Part shown: one piece after another, positions 46,329 to 57,950 of the stretch | Layout of the letters: each line of letters starts with the position of its first letter | How positions within the stretch are numbered: position 1 is the stretch's first letter | Assembly: GCA_020698575.1 (NCBI GenBank) | Contig: CM036247.1 | Location: 785,936-849,935 of the forward strand | DNA length: 64,000 bases | Reading direction: 5' to 3' | DNA from: Bostrychus sinensis | Taxonomy: Eukaryota; Chordata; Actinopteri; Gobiiformes; Eleotridae | The notes under the pieces: generated by a model | The model's input: the letters and a program-made list of their open reading frames with translations, nothing else | What the model was told of the DNA's origin: nothing | Databases searched by the model: none | Made by a program: the position numbers and the translations under genes

Positions 46329-47369
46329 TGCTGCGTTCACACCGGACGCGTTTGAGGCGTCTGGGGCGTCTGGTTTTCATGTTAAGTCTATGTAAACGCG
46401 CGTCTAGACATCCTGCGGCGCGAATCAAGCGTCCAGCGCGTCGCGAATCGGGCGTGAATCGAGCGTCTGACGCTCTCGACGCCCGAGTTGAAAAATCTGA
46501 ACTTTGGCGAATATTCGCGGCGCGTTAACCAATCAGGATCTAGCTCCTGCAGTGACGTGGGAGGACGTAGGAAGCAGAGATCCATCAAAACAATCACGGT
46601 GGACTCATCGAAGCTGTCAATGTGAACCTGGAGCTAAACTACAGCTACAGCAGCTCTGCTACTTTTATAAAGACAGCAGTCAAAAAGACAGTAACAAGAC
46701 ACTGAGGGGCCCTTAACTTTAGCCTGAGCTGAGCTGAGCTCGGTGGATCAGCAGTTACTGTACTTCCCAAAACAACAGCAAAAACAGAGTCTGTGTACTG
46801 ACTGCTAGCCTCGCCTATAACCCGCTAAAACCACTAGAGGCCGCTATTAAACAAGAAAAAACTCTTCCATATCTCCCTCTGCTGCTGGGGCTGAGAGCCT
46901 AAAAACAGCAGCAGTGTCCTGGGGACATGTCCTCGACCCGGGACACAGGTGAGCAAACCGGGACACAGGTGAGCAAACCGGGACACAGGTGAGCAAACCG
47001 GGACACAGGAGAGCAAACCGGGACACAGGTGAGCAAACCGGGACACAGGTGAGCAAACCGGGACACAGGAGAGCAAACCGGGACACAGGTGAGCAAACCG
47101 GGACACAGGAGAGCAAACCGGGACACAGGTGAGCAAACCGGGACACAGGTGAGCAAACCGGGACACAGGTGAGCAAACCGGCGTGGCCTCAGTTGGATTT
47201 AGCCCTGAATGAGCGGCCATTACCCTGGCACAACAGACTCCTCCCATGACGCGAATTCATCTGAACACATTTGTTTTGACGCGCGATTGAAGCGTCTGAC
47301 TTCAAAATGTTCAAGCGTCCAACGAGACGCCAATTTGATGCCTCAAACGCGTCCGGTGTGAACGCAGCA
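46329..47369. mobile_element. PIF/Harbinger-like non-autonomous DNA transposon
   Basis: A 1,041-bp element with 30-bp perfect terminal inverted repeats beginning TGCTGCGTTCACACCGGACG. TTA trinucleotides flank both ends (46326-46328 and 47370-47372), the target duplication typical of PIF/Harbinger. CpG-rich subterminal regions carry many gcgtc/gacgc motifs. No transposase is visible; the reading frames are short. A 20-bp minisatellite lies inside. Confidence 0.85.
46943..47181. repeat. 20-bp minisatellite inside the Harbinger-like element
   Basis: About 12 copies of gtgagcaaaccgggacacag, some with gagagcaaac, nested in the right half of the transposon. Confidence 0.95.
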
Positions 47370-47387
47370 TTAAATGTCCAAGTCCAC

Positions 47388-47396
47388 TCACACACA

Positions 47397-47453
<57 letters not shown>

Positions 47454-47475
47454 ACACACACACACACACACACAG

Positions 47476-47507
<32 letters not shown>

Positions 47508-48284
47508 ACACACACACACACACACAGACACACACACACTCACACACACACACACTCACACACAGACACACACACACACACACACAGACACACACACACA
47601 CACACAGACACACACACACTCACACACAGACACACACACACACTCACACACAGACACACACACACACACACACAGACACACACACACTCACACACACACA
47701 CACTCACACACAGACACACACACACACACACACAGACACACACACACACACACAGACACACACACACTCACACACAGACACACACACACACTCACACACA
47801 GACACACACACACTCACACACAGACACACACACACACAGACACACACACACACTCACACACAGACACACACACACAGACACACACACACACTCACACACA
47901 GACACACACACTCACACACAGACACACACACACTCACACACAGACACACACACACAGACACACACAGACACACACACTCACACACAGACACACACACACT
48001 CACACACAGACACACACACACACTCACACACAGACACACACACACTCACACACAGACACACACACACTCACACACAGACACACACACAGACACACACAGA
48101 CACACACACACACACACACAGACACACACACAGACACACACACACACACACACACAGACACACACACACACACAGACACAGACACACAGACACACACACA
48201 GACACACACACACACACACTCACACACACGCACACACACACACAGACACACACACACACAGACACACACACACACACACACACA
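47388..48284. repeat. (CA)n microsatellite with GA and CT interruptions
   Basis: About 0.9 kb of CA with regular ga and ct interruptions (cacactcacacacaga). The ct variant is absent from the tracts after copies 1 and 2. It ends in aggagcagaggcagagg and not in the 19-bp array. Confidence 0.97.
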
Positions 48285-48410
48285 GGAGCAGAGGCAGAGG
48301 TATCAGGGAGGAGCACAGGTGAGGAATGTGGCAGAGCCTGATGTCACCTGTTTGCTTTGTTTTTGTCCTGCAGTAGTTTGTTGTTGCCGTGCGTGAGGAA
48401 AGCTGACAAG

Positions 48411-48488
48411 CTCCTCCCCTGAGCGTTACCATGGAGCTCCTCCCCTGAGCGTTACCATGGAGCTCCTCCCCTGAGCGTTACCATGGAG
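48411..48488. repeat. 26-bp repeat, three perfect copies
   Basis: Three head-to-tail identical units beginning ctcctcccctgagcgttacc and ending atggag. Confidence 0.95.
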
Positions 48489-48829
48489 CTCCTGTCACTC
48501 ATCAATGTTACTAAAATAATGTTGAGCTTTGATGAGAAGCTGCATTGATACTGCAGTTTAATTCAGGCATAATTATACATATAGTAGGCCTATTATAATC
48601 CATAATAATCAGCAGTTTTAGGAAATGATGGAATGTTGTAAATATCACTGACAAAAATGCTACATTTATTAGATTCAGTTATTCCTGTCCTGAGTTGATA
48701 ATTAATGTTTATCATTTTAGTTTAATAAAATGTGACTTTATTAAAGTGGTTATTTCTATTTTTATTTTCATGTTTAACCACTGCAATAATAATAACCCTG
48801 ATAAATGCCCACCATGTTTAATAGAAATA

Positions 48830-48925
48830 AGGGGTAAAAAAAAAAAAAAAAAAAGTAGATCTTCAGGCCTTGATGACTTTAAAAGTAGATCGCAAGCCGG
48901 AAAAGGTTGGGCACCACTGGTCTAG
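48830..48925. mobile_element. hAT-like terminal fragment
   Basis: A poly-A run is followed by gtagatcgcaagccggaaaa and ggttgggcaccactg, which resembles the right end of hAT (Charlie-type) elements (reverse complement cagtggtgcccaacc). No left end was found. Confidence 0.4.
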
Positions 48926-49477
48926 ACAGAACTGTTGCTCAATACTAATGGTAATTTATATTTTGCTTATTGATTTTAGCCTATTGTTTTTGGTGTATAT
49001 TGTTTCAATTTCATTGCCCCCTCTTTATTTAATATGGACCCCCCATTGCCTCCTCAATGATATTTGTCTGGAGCCGCCCCTGTCAATAGCAGGTTATTAG
49101 CGAGTTAGCGACAGAAAGGAGTTTCCCCGTGCTCTGACTGCAGCAGGAGTCAGGAGCTGCTGCCTGTGTCCCCCCGAGCAGCAGCTACTGTCCCTCAGTG
49201 TTTACAGCTGTGTGTCTGTGTCACACGGAGCAGAGAACCATCTTTGTTTCCATGTGTGCGCCTCATAGAAAACAATAGGGATGTATTTTTTGACGTGCGT
49301 CCGGTGTGTGTTGGCCTTTATTGGGTGCGTTTGATTTGTTTTCAAACCCTGTTAAACCCTGTATAAGCCATGTCTATATTTTTCATTTATAGTCAAGATT
49401 CATTCTTAACCTCGTATATCTGCTTTTTCTGCTATTAAAAATATATATGTAGGCATAATTTGTTATAGTACCGGCTT

Positions 49478-51740
49478 AGGGTCACTTTAGCCTTGGTTTA
49501 GGCCCAGTTTAGTCCTGGTTTAGGGTCACTTTAGCCCTGGTTTAGGCCCAGTTTAGTCCTGGTTTAGCCTTTGTCTAGGGTCATTTTAGTCCTGGTTTAG
49601 GCCCAGTTTAGTCTTGGTTTAGGGTCACTTTAGTCCTGGTTTAGGCCCAGTTTAGTCCTGGTTTAGGGTCACTTTAGCCCTGGTTTAGGCCCAGTTTAGT
49701 CCTGGTTTAGAGTCACGTTTAGTCCTGGTTTAGCCCCAGTTTAGTCCTGGTTTATCCCTGGTCTAGGGTTACTTTAGTCCTTGTTTAGACCCACTTTAGT
49801 TTTGGTTTAGGGTCACTTTAGCCCTGGTTTAGGCCCAGTTTAGTCGAGGTTTAGGGTCACCTTAGCCCTGGTTTAGGCCCAGTTTAGTCCTGGTTTATCC
49901 CTGGTCTAGGGTCCCTTTAGTCCTTGTTTAGGCCCAGTTTAGTCCTGGTTTAGGGTCATTTTAGTCCTGGTTTACGCCCAGTTTAGTCTTGGTTTAGGGT
50001 GACATTTAGTTCTAGTTTAGGGTCATTTTAGTCCTGGTTTAGGCCCAGTTTAGTCCTGGTTTAGGGTCACTTTAGTCCTGGTTCACGCCCAGTTTAGTCT
50101 TGGTTTAGGGTGACATTTAGTTCTAGTTTAGGGTCATTTTAGTCCTGGTTTAGGCCCAGTTTAGTCCTGGTTTAGGGTCACTTTAGTCCTGGTTCACGCC
50201 CAGTTTAGTCTTGGTTTAGGGTGACATTTAGTTCTAGTTTAGGGTCATTTTAGTCCTGGTTTAGGCCCAGTTTAGTCTTGGTTTAGGGTCACTTTAGTCC
50301 TGGTTTAGGCCCAGTTTAGTCCTGGTTTAGGGTCACTTTAGTCCTGGTTTAGGCCCAGTTTAGTCCTGGTTTAGGGTCACTTTAGCCCTGGTTTAGGCCC
50401 AGTTTAGTCCTGGTTTAGAGTCACGTTTAGTCCTGGTTTAGCCCTGGTCTAGGGTTACTTTAGTCCTTGTTTAGGCCCAGTTTAGTCGAGGTTTAGGGTC
50501 ACTTTAGTCCTGGTTCACGCCCAGTTTAGTCTTGGTTTAGGGTGACATTTAGTTCTAGTTTAGGGTCATTTTAGTCCTGGTTTAGGCCCAGTTTAGTCTT
50601 GGTTTAAAGTCACTTTAGTCCTGGTTTAGGGTCACCTTTAGTCCTGGTTTAGAGTCATTTTAGTCCCAGTTTAAAGTCACTTTAGTCGTGCTTTAGGCCC
50701 AGTTTAGTCCTGGTTTAGAGTCATTTTAGTCCCAGTTTAAAGTCACTTTAGTCCTGCTTTAGGCCCAGTTTAGTCCTGGTTTAGGGTCACTTTAGCCCTG
50801 GTTTAGGCCCAGTTTAGTCCTGGTTTAGAGTCACGTTTAGTCCTGGTTTAGCCCCAGTTTAGTCCTGGTTTATCCCTGGTCTAGGGTTACTTTAGTCCTT
50901 GTTTAGACCCACTTTAGTTTTGGTTTAGGGTCACTTTAGCCCTGGTTTAGGCCCAGTTTAGTCGAGGTTTAGGGTCACCTTAGCCCTGGTTTAGGCCCAG
51001 TTTAGTCCTGGTTTATCCCTGGTCTAGGGTCCCTTTAGTCCTTGTTTAGGCCCAGTTTAGTCCTGGTTTAGGGTCATTTTAGTCCTGGTTTACGCCCAGT
51101 TTAGTCTTGGTTTAGGGTGACATTTAGTTCTAGTTTAGGGTCATTTTAGTCCTGGTTTAGGCCCAGTTTAGTCCTGGTTTAGGGTCACTTTAGTCCTGGT
51201 TCACGCCCAGTTTAGTCTTGGTTTAGGGTGACATTTAGTTCTAGTTTAGGGTCATTTTAGTCCTGGTTTAGGCCCAGTTTAGTCCTGGTTTAGGGTCACT
51301 TTAGTCCTGGTTCACGCCCAGTTTAGTCTTGGTTTAGGGTGACATTTAGTTCTAGTTTAGGGTCATTTTAGTCCTGGTTTAGGCCCAGTTTAGTCCTGGT
51401 TTAGGCCCAGTTTAGTCTTGGTTTAGAGTCATTTTAGTCCCAGTTTAAAGTCACTTTAGTCGTGCTTTAGGCCCAGTTTAGTCCTGGTTTATCCCTGGTT
51501 TAGGGTCCCTTTAGTCCTGGTTTAGGGTCACCTTTAGTCTTGGTTTAAAGTCATTTTAGTCCCAGTTTAAAGTCACTTTAGTCCTGCTTTAGGCCCAGTT
51601 TAGTCCTGGTTTATCCCTGGTTTAGGGTCCCTTTAGTCCTGGTTTAGGGTCACCTTTAGTCTTGGTTTAAAGTCATTTTAGTCCCAGTTTAAAGTCACTT
51701 TAGTCCTGCTTTAGGCCCAGTTTAGTCCAGGTTTCAGGTT
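49478..51740. repeat. 11-bp-based higher-order minisatellite
   Basis: About 200 11-mers (tttagtcctgg, tttaggcccag, tttagggtcac, tttagccctgg and others) are arranged in 22- and 44-bp super-units. A block near 49740 recurs at about 50858, an offset of about 1,118 bp. The unit is the reverse-orientation relative of the arrays at 57.6 and 60.1 kb. Confidence 0.95.
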
Positions 51741-51759
51741 GATAAAGTCAAAGTTTAAA

Positions 51760-54540
51760 TCACTGTTTTAATCTTGGGTTTAGACCTGTGTTAGTCCAGA
51801 TTTAGGCCCATTTTGTTCCATTAAAGATGGAACTTGGAAAGCCAAATATTTTCTGTGCTGGTGCTTGGAGTGAAAAGTTTGAGAACCACTGATTTAGAAG
51901 AAAACGTAAAATGATGATAAATAAAATAATCAGGATAAAAGTGTGTCCCACAGTCACAGCTGAGAACCACTGACCTGCAGTACATCCAGGAGCAGAACTT
52001 AACTATCTTTTTATAATAATGGCATTTATAGGATTTTTAATGTTTTTCAATGGATCTACAAACAGAAATAGAAAAAACAAAAGACTGACCCAGACTGTTA
52101 AAATCAGAAGAGAAAACTGGAACCACATGGAAACACAAGGAAATACGTGATATCTATTTATTTCTAAAACAATTTAATATGCAGCAGCTGAGTATTGTAA
52201 AAGCTCTGCTGAAGAAATGGAAAGGTTTGTTGTTGTTTTTTACAAAGTGTTTGAATGTAAGTGGCTCTGACAGACTCACTTTTGTTCTAAACGACTTTTC
52301 ACTCTCACAAAAACAGGATCTTTGTCACTGAGTATTAAATGTCATGTTGTGGTTAAAGCTGCTGTTCTTTCTGCCGTCGCTCTTCTGTCCTGAGCTGTGA
52401 GTGAAACTGATAATGTCCCGTCATCAGCACAGACTTCTTGTTCGTCGAGATGCCACAGATTTTCAGCCACACCTCACTTTAGAGATGAAACTGTTATTAA
52501 AAACAAACAGACTGGTTTCCAACTGGTGGGTCAGGGACTATACAGTAGTTCCAGTATTCATCTTATTTAACCTTTGAGGGTTTTTCAAATGTATTTTTTG
52601 CTCTCATCTTGGCATTTCTTATGTTAGGGTGATGATATTTGACAAAGATGTTCACTAATAAATACATTTTCAAATTTCAGCATCACAGTTTAAAAAAACA
52701 AATGAATTTTCTACTGTCTGGACAAAAACCTCCCTCTCTTCCTCTCTCAGTCCTTTAAGTCCCATTGACTCACATTAAAATCACTTATTTTCCCTCTGCT
52801 GCCGCTCCAATACAGAAATGTTAAATCCTGTTAATTCCTCTGTAACTCTGTCAGTCAGAGGCTAAAAAATACACAAACTAAAACATCACCACCATTTTCT
52901 CAGTGCATTGTGGGAAATAATTGCTTATAATTCCATTGGATAACAGTGAGTGTAGCCCCGCCTCTTAGGGCTTTAAGAGGAAGAAGCTGAGTTTCAGAGC
53001 AAAGTAAAAATGGATTAAATCAGTGTTAGGGCGAATCAGAGACCTGTCAGGACTGGGAATCCCTGCACAAACAAAAACACTTTGGATCTTTAAATAGGAA
53101 ATAATTCATATTTTATTTATGAATATGTGGAATTATGTAAACAAACTGTATTTAGAGTTAAAAATATAAAAATGAATTCACTTTTGCTCTCTCTGATGAG
53201 GACAGGGGTTAATGATGATAAAATAAACAGTGTTTTTCTTCATGTTTTATATTTTTAAATGTGACCCAGTGACCTCCTCTGGACCCTGACACGTCGCCGG
53301 CCACTGCTGAGGACATATTTTATTAAAATGAAGGTCTCTGTGTGACCATGAGTGGTAGTTACTTAGTTTGTTCTCCAGGTGAAGCTAATGCTTGCGCCGT
53401 TCGAACGCTGCTTTTGATATCTTTGTAACTTTTCTAGAGTTCATTTTATGGCGTCTGAGAGTTCAGTGTCTTTTGGCGACATTTTACAGTTGAGCGCCAC
53501 CTAGAGGATGGACCCACATTTTGCACATTTCTGATACAAATCCTGCCAAAACCAACTGTTTTATATCAATAACTTTCCTTAGCTTTTATTGTAGTTGCCA
53601 TATTGATTACCCACAATGCTTTACAACTTGCTGACATCATCGATGACATCATTGGCCGTTTATAAAGCACAGCTGTCGAGAGTAAAAAGTCGACAAAAGC
53701 ACAGTGGAGGGTTGAGAGATCTTTTTAGTGCATATGATGTAAAAACTTGCACCTACAGTCTTCTACTTTGTTTTTGCCTTTTTCAAGAGTTTATGTTTTT
53801 ATCAATAGTTATAAATTTTAACAAATTCTGATTCATAATTGTTTTTCTCTTGTATTTCACAATCTAAAGCAATTGTTAACCCTTAGGGCGCCTGGCTTTT
53901 AAAAAAAATAAATGTATGCAGAATGCAAACAGTTTTACCTTCACTGTTCTTATTTGATCTTGCACCTAACAAGGCTCTGTACATTGTATTTTATTCATCA
54001 AAAGGCTTGTAAACATTTATTTTTGTAATTTTTAATAAGAGAGCTCTCGTTTTCACGAGTTTTCACAGTTTTTTTTTCTCTTGCCGTTTGGACAAGTAGG
54101 TAGTTTTTATTCTCAATTGTCATATAATCAGCACACACAGACTTAAAGTTCAGGTTGTTCTGAAAAAAATGATGTAAGTAGCATCTCTGTGGATCACTGG
54201 AGTGAAGTTTTATAGCCCTTTTTATATAAAAAGTCTAGGCGAGAATAATTTTCCAAATATGGCTCAGGGTCCAGAGGGTTAAGAGGAAGAAGAGTTTTTT
54301 TTAAAGGAGGCCTGAGGGCTAAGAGACTCTTTGCTTTAAGCTCAGTGCTGTTTCCAGCCCAAAGAAATAGGAAGTGTAACAATTCAAATACTGAGAAGTT
54401 TTATAAAACCTCAAAGCTATATTGTGCAGGATTTCTGGGTGGATGTTTGTGAACAGCCCTGGCCCTGCCCCTTCAGCTCATCTCTGTGTCAGCCTGAGTG
54501 TCTGCTGTTTACAGAGTCATTTATGGTTCCACTGAACTAG
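51760..54540. other. Intergenic, no gene recognised
   Basis: AT-rich sequence with short chance reading frames only. The longest, 53616-53831, has no recognised domain. No tandem array, RNA gene or clear transposon was found. Confidence 0.5.
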
Positions 54541-54544
54541 AAAT

Positions 54545-54730
54545 ACTTCTCCTCCTCCTCTGTTCCCTTCAGAGGAGTCCACAGTGAATCCTCTGCTCCC
54601 TCTGACCCTCTCCTCTGCATCCTCCTCTCTCACACCGACTCACTTCATGTCCTCTTCACTACATCCATAAACCTCCTCTTTACTCTGGATGCCCTTCCTG
54701 ATGCAACCCTCTCCATTTATCCAGGCTTGA
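54545..54730. mobile_element. Fish LINE-derived fragment
   Basis: ctcctctgcatcctcctctc, tcactacatccataaacctc and ctggatgcccttcctgatgc are phrases from an abundant fish LINE, here with the middle deleted. The surrounding sequence up to 55430 has nothing recognisable. Confidence 0.5.
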
Positions 54731-55434
54731 AGACTTTTGTGACCTGTTTCGGCTGCATTTGGTCTTTTAACCAAGGTCTAAACTAGAAAACCTGTTCTAA
54801 ATCTGAACTAAAACTACTAACTAACTACTAACGACTAAATCAGACATCGATCTAACCATAAAAGATCTCTAGGCAGTAACCATAAGATAAGATCTAAACC
54901 ACAGTAGTATAAACCCTTTTACTGTTTGTAAAAAGAACATCTGCGTTCTAAAGACTGGAGGATTTAATGCTACGCCACAAATATTGTAAATTATGAATAA
55001 TTAAGACAGGTTTGGCAACTGTTTACCACTCTGCCACATGTGAGTAATATCAGAGCCTGGTTTGAGAACATTAGAGAGTCTGTAAACCTTTAGCCGTTTT
55101 ATTTAGCGTAGCCATTAGCGTCAATAATTAGCATGTAAGCTAAATGATAAATAATTTACTTTAATTAATTTCCAGGTTACGCAGGACAAATAAAAACAGA
55201 AATGTGTAGGAGCACAGGAGTTTGACAGCGTTCTTCCAGATTTAATTCATCAAACACCACAGATCCTATTTTAATGAGTTCACTTTAGAGACTGGACCTG
55301 ACTCAGATCTGGCTCAGATTCATTCAGAGTCATTTTTAATAAAAATATAAACAACAAACATTTGTTCCTGCTCCAAAAACGTCTAAATATAAAGTAGTAT
55401 AAAGTATAAATGAGTGTTTCCCTGTGTCTTTGTG

Positions 55435-55570
55435 TTCACCCTGAAGAAGGCGCAAGCCGACACGCGTTGGTGTGTTTTAATGTCTCCAGCCCTCATGAAA
55501 TAAAGGCCTTTTATAACTTTTCAACCAAGTGAGTGCCTGGACCTTGTTTTTCTTCAACTTCTGTTACTCT
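55435..55570 (+). mobile_element. Unclassified interspersed repeat
   Basis: ctgaagaaggcgcaagccga followed by cacgcgttgg and caagtgagtgcctggacctt resembles a conserved interspersed repeat tail seen in fish genomes. The family is not identified. 55571-56340 holds no recognised feature. Confidence 0.35.
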
Positions 55571-56788
55571 TTCCATGAGCACCATTGGTTTTGTGGATAC
55601 CAGTAGCTCCCTGTCTTAATCTGTTTTTTAATTGAACATTGTTTTAAATCAGAGCATAAAGGGTTAAGTCATGTGTTTTAGGACGACACCTACCATCTCA
55701 CCAAAAAAAGTTCAGGCTCTGAGATTTTCTTTGCTTTAAACCCTGTTAAATTCAGTTTAAAAATGAATATAAAAATCTTAGTTAACAGTACGATCATTGT
55801 TTTAAAGCAGAGCATAAAGGGTTAAAGTCAGATAACATTTTATTTTTTATACATTAGACTTTTATAAACACTTTACTGAAACTCAGAGAAACTCCACGAA
55901 TGTGGAGGTTATGAGTATTTACATTTACATCAGGTTTATCTTGTACCTGTCTTTACCTGTCTTAGCCCCGCCCCCTTCCCTCTACACTACTATTGGCTGA
56001 ACCGTGCCAGTTGCTGCCTGTTTGCTCGACTCTCCTCCAGGAACAGGTCGGCCTTGGATCGATGCCAGAGCCACATTTTTTACTGAGGAGGGTGAGGTCA
56101 GGACAAAGACTACATTTATTCTATGATAACTCTGTGTTTCCAAACTTTAATGTCTCTACACAAACGCCTGCACCTTCACCTTTTAATGTCCGACAGCTCT
56201 AAAATACTCTCAGATATAAAGTAAAATAAGCCACAAAATGGTTTCCTCACTGCAGCAACACACACATGTAAAGCAGCACTTCCTGTTCTCACTCTCCACT
56301 GTGAGGCTTCCTCTTGGCTTTACATTAGTGCTTCCCAAACGTAGTTTAGTTTAAGTGAGTTTATTTCAGTCACATAAAAATATAATAATTTGTACTAATG
56401 TACTTTGTAATACATATACACATACAGTACATATATACAAAGAAAAATATAATTACATTATAACCAAAAAGGTGTCCTTCAGGTGTAAGCCACAGCTTAT
56501 TACACCTACCCTGTTTACTTTACTACATCTACCATGGGATATCTAGACAATTTTTTAAAGAAAATTATCTCTTGGTTTTTTTGACAAAAGATCAAACATA
56601 CAGAAAAATAAATATAAAACAAAACAAACAACAAAAACAAACAATAGAACTCAAATACTCATTTGTTTGTAATGAATTTTTTGAATAGTTTTTTAAAGTA
56701 AATTAGTGAATCACTCCTTTTAAGTTCATCTGTAATGCCAGACATCCACAGGTTTACCCCTTTAACAGAAATGCATGGGAAATGTGTT

Positions 56789-56985
56789 TTTTGTGGAGTT
56801 TTTCCTTACCAAGAAGCAGGGTCTAAGGACAGGAGCGTCCTGGCTCTGTTTAGTTTAGTGTAGTTATTGTTTGTGTTGATTGTGTGTTACGTCTGATTGT
56901 GTGTTTGTTTAACTGTTTGTGAAGCCTTTGAGGAGACTTTTGTTGTGATACTGGGACACACAAATAAAACTGAACTGAATTGAAA
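56789..56985 (+). mobile_element. Nested LINE/SINE 3' tail in the LINE
   Basis: ggagtttttccttaccaaga, ggtctaaggacagg and a tail of caaataaaactgaactgaat match a common fish retroelement 3' end, in plus orientation, opposite to the host LINE. It separates the LINE's RT from its C-terminal region. Confidence 0.6.
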
Positions 56986-57642
56986 TGCACTTCCTCTTTA
57001 TATTTGTTCTAACGCCTGTTTTTAAACATGTCCTCACCCCTCAGATCATATTTATCATCCCTGTCTTCAAACATACACAAAATATTATTTGGCAATATTT
57101 TTTATTTACACATAAATAATGCTGTATTAAGACTAAATCATAGAATTTGACTGCTTCAAATGTGATAAATATTGGTTTAGTAGATTGATTGTAAGCAGAA
57201 TGGTTGATGATCCTTATGGCTTTTTTCTGTAAAATAAAAATTGGTTTTGTATTTGTTGCGTATGTCTGCCCCCACGCTTCAACACAGCAGGTCATATCTG
57301 GTTGTACCAAAGAACAATAGAGCATATATAGCGCAGTTTTGTTAAAAATATACTTTGATTTAGAAAGAATTGCAATGGTTTTTGACATTTTTGTTTGTAC
57401 ATGGCTTATGTGTTGTTTCCAAGATAAATAATAATCAATTATTGAAATGTATTTATTTTTATTTACTCACTCTAAAACCACATCATTTATTGTTAAATCC
57501 ACATTATCTTTAATTTGTCTATTACTAAATATAATAAATTTAGCTTTGCTTATGTTTAATAAGAATTTATTTTGATGAAACCATAGTTTCAATCTATACA
57601 GTTCTCTCGTTACATCAGTGAGCAGCTGGTTCAGGTTTTCTA

Positions 57643-57950
57643 GGTTCAGGACTAAACCAGGACTAAACCAGGACTAAACCAGGTCTAAATCAGGACTAAA
57701 CCAGGTCTAAACCAGGTCTAAACCAGGACTAAACCAGGACTAAACCAGGTCTAAACCAGGACTAAACCAGGTCTAAACCAGGTCTAAACCAGGACTAAAC
57801 CAGGACTAAACCAGGTCTGAACCAGGACTAAACCAGGACTAATCCAGGTCTAAACCAGGTCTAAACCAGGACTAAACCAGGACTAAACCAGGTCTAATCC
57901 AGGACTAAACCAGGACTAAACCAGGTCTGAACCAGGACTAAACCAGGTTC
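57643..57950. repeat. 11-bp minisatellite inside the LINE RT region
   Basis: About 28 copies of aggactaaacc/aggtctaaacc lie between reverse-strand GENLN and QLLTDV-type LINE sequence. Both edges carry caggtttt, as if the array grew from a local caggt motif or inserted with a short duplication. Confidence 0.93.

Noticed and set aside
47307..48396. Thr-His-rich frames of about 340 codons
   Set aside because: Another (CA)n tract; artefact.
49478..51740. Interstitial telomere-like repeat, because of tttaggg motifs
   Set aside because: The period is 11 bp and most units lack tttaggg; it is not a TTAGGG array.
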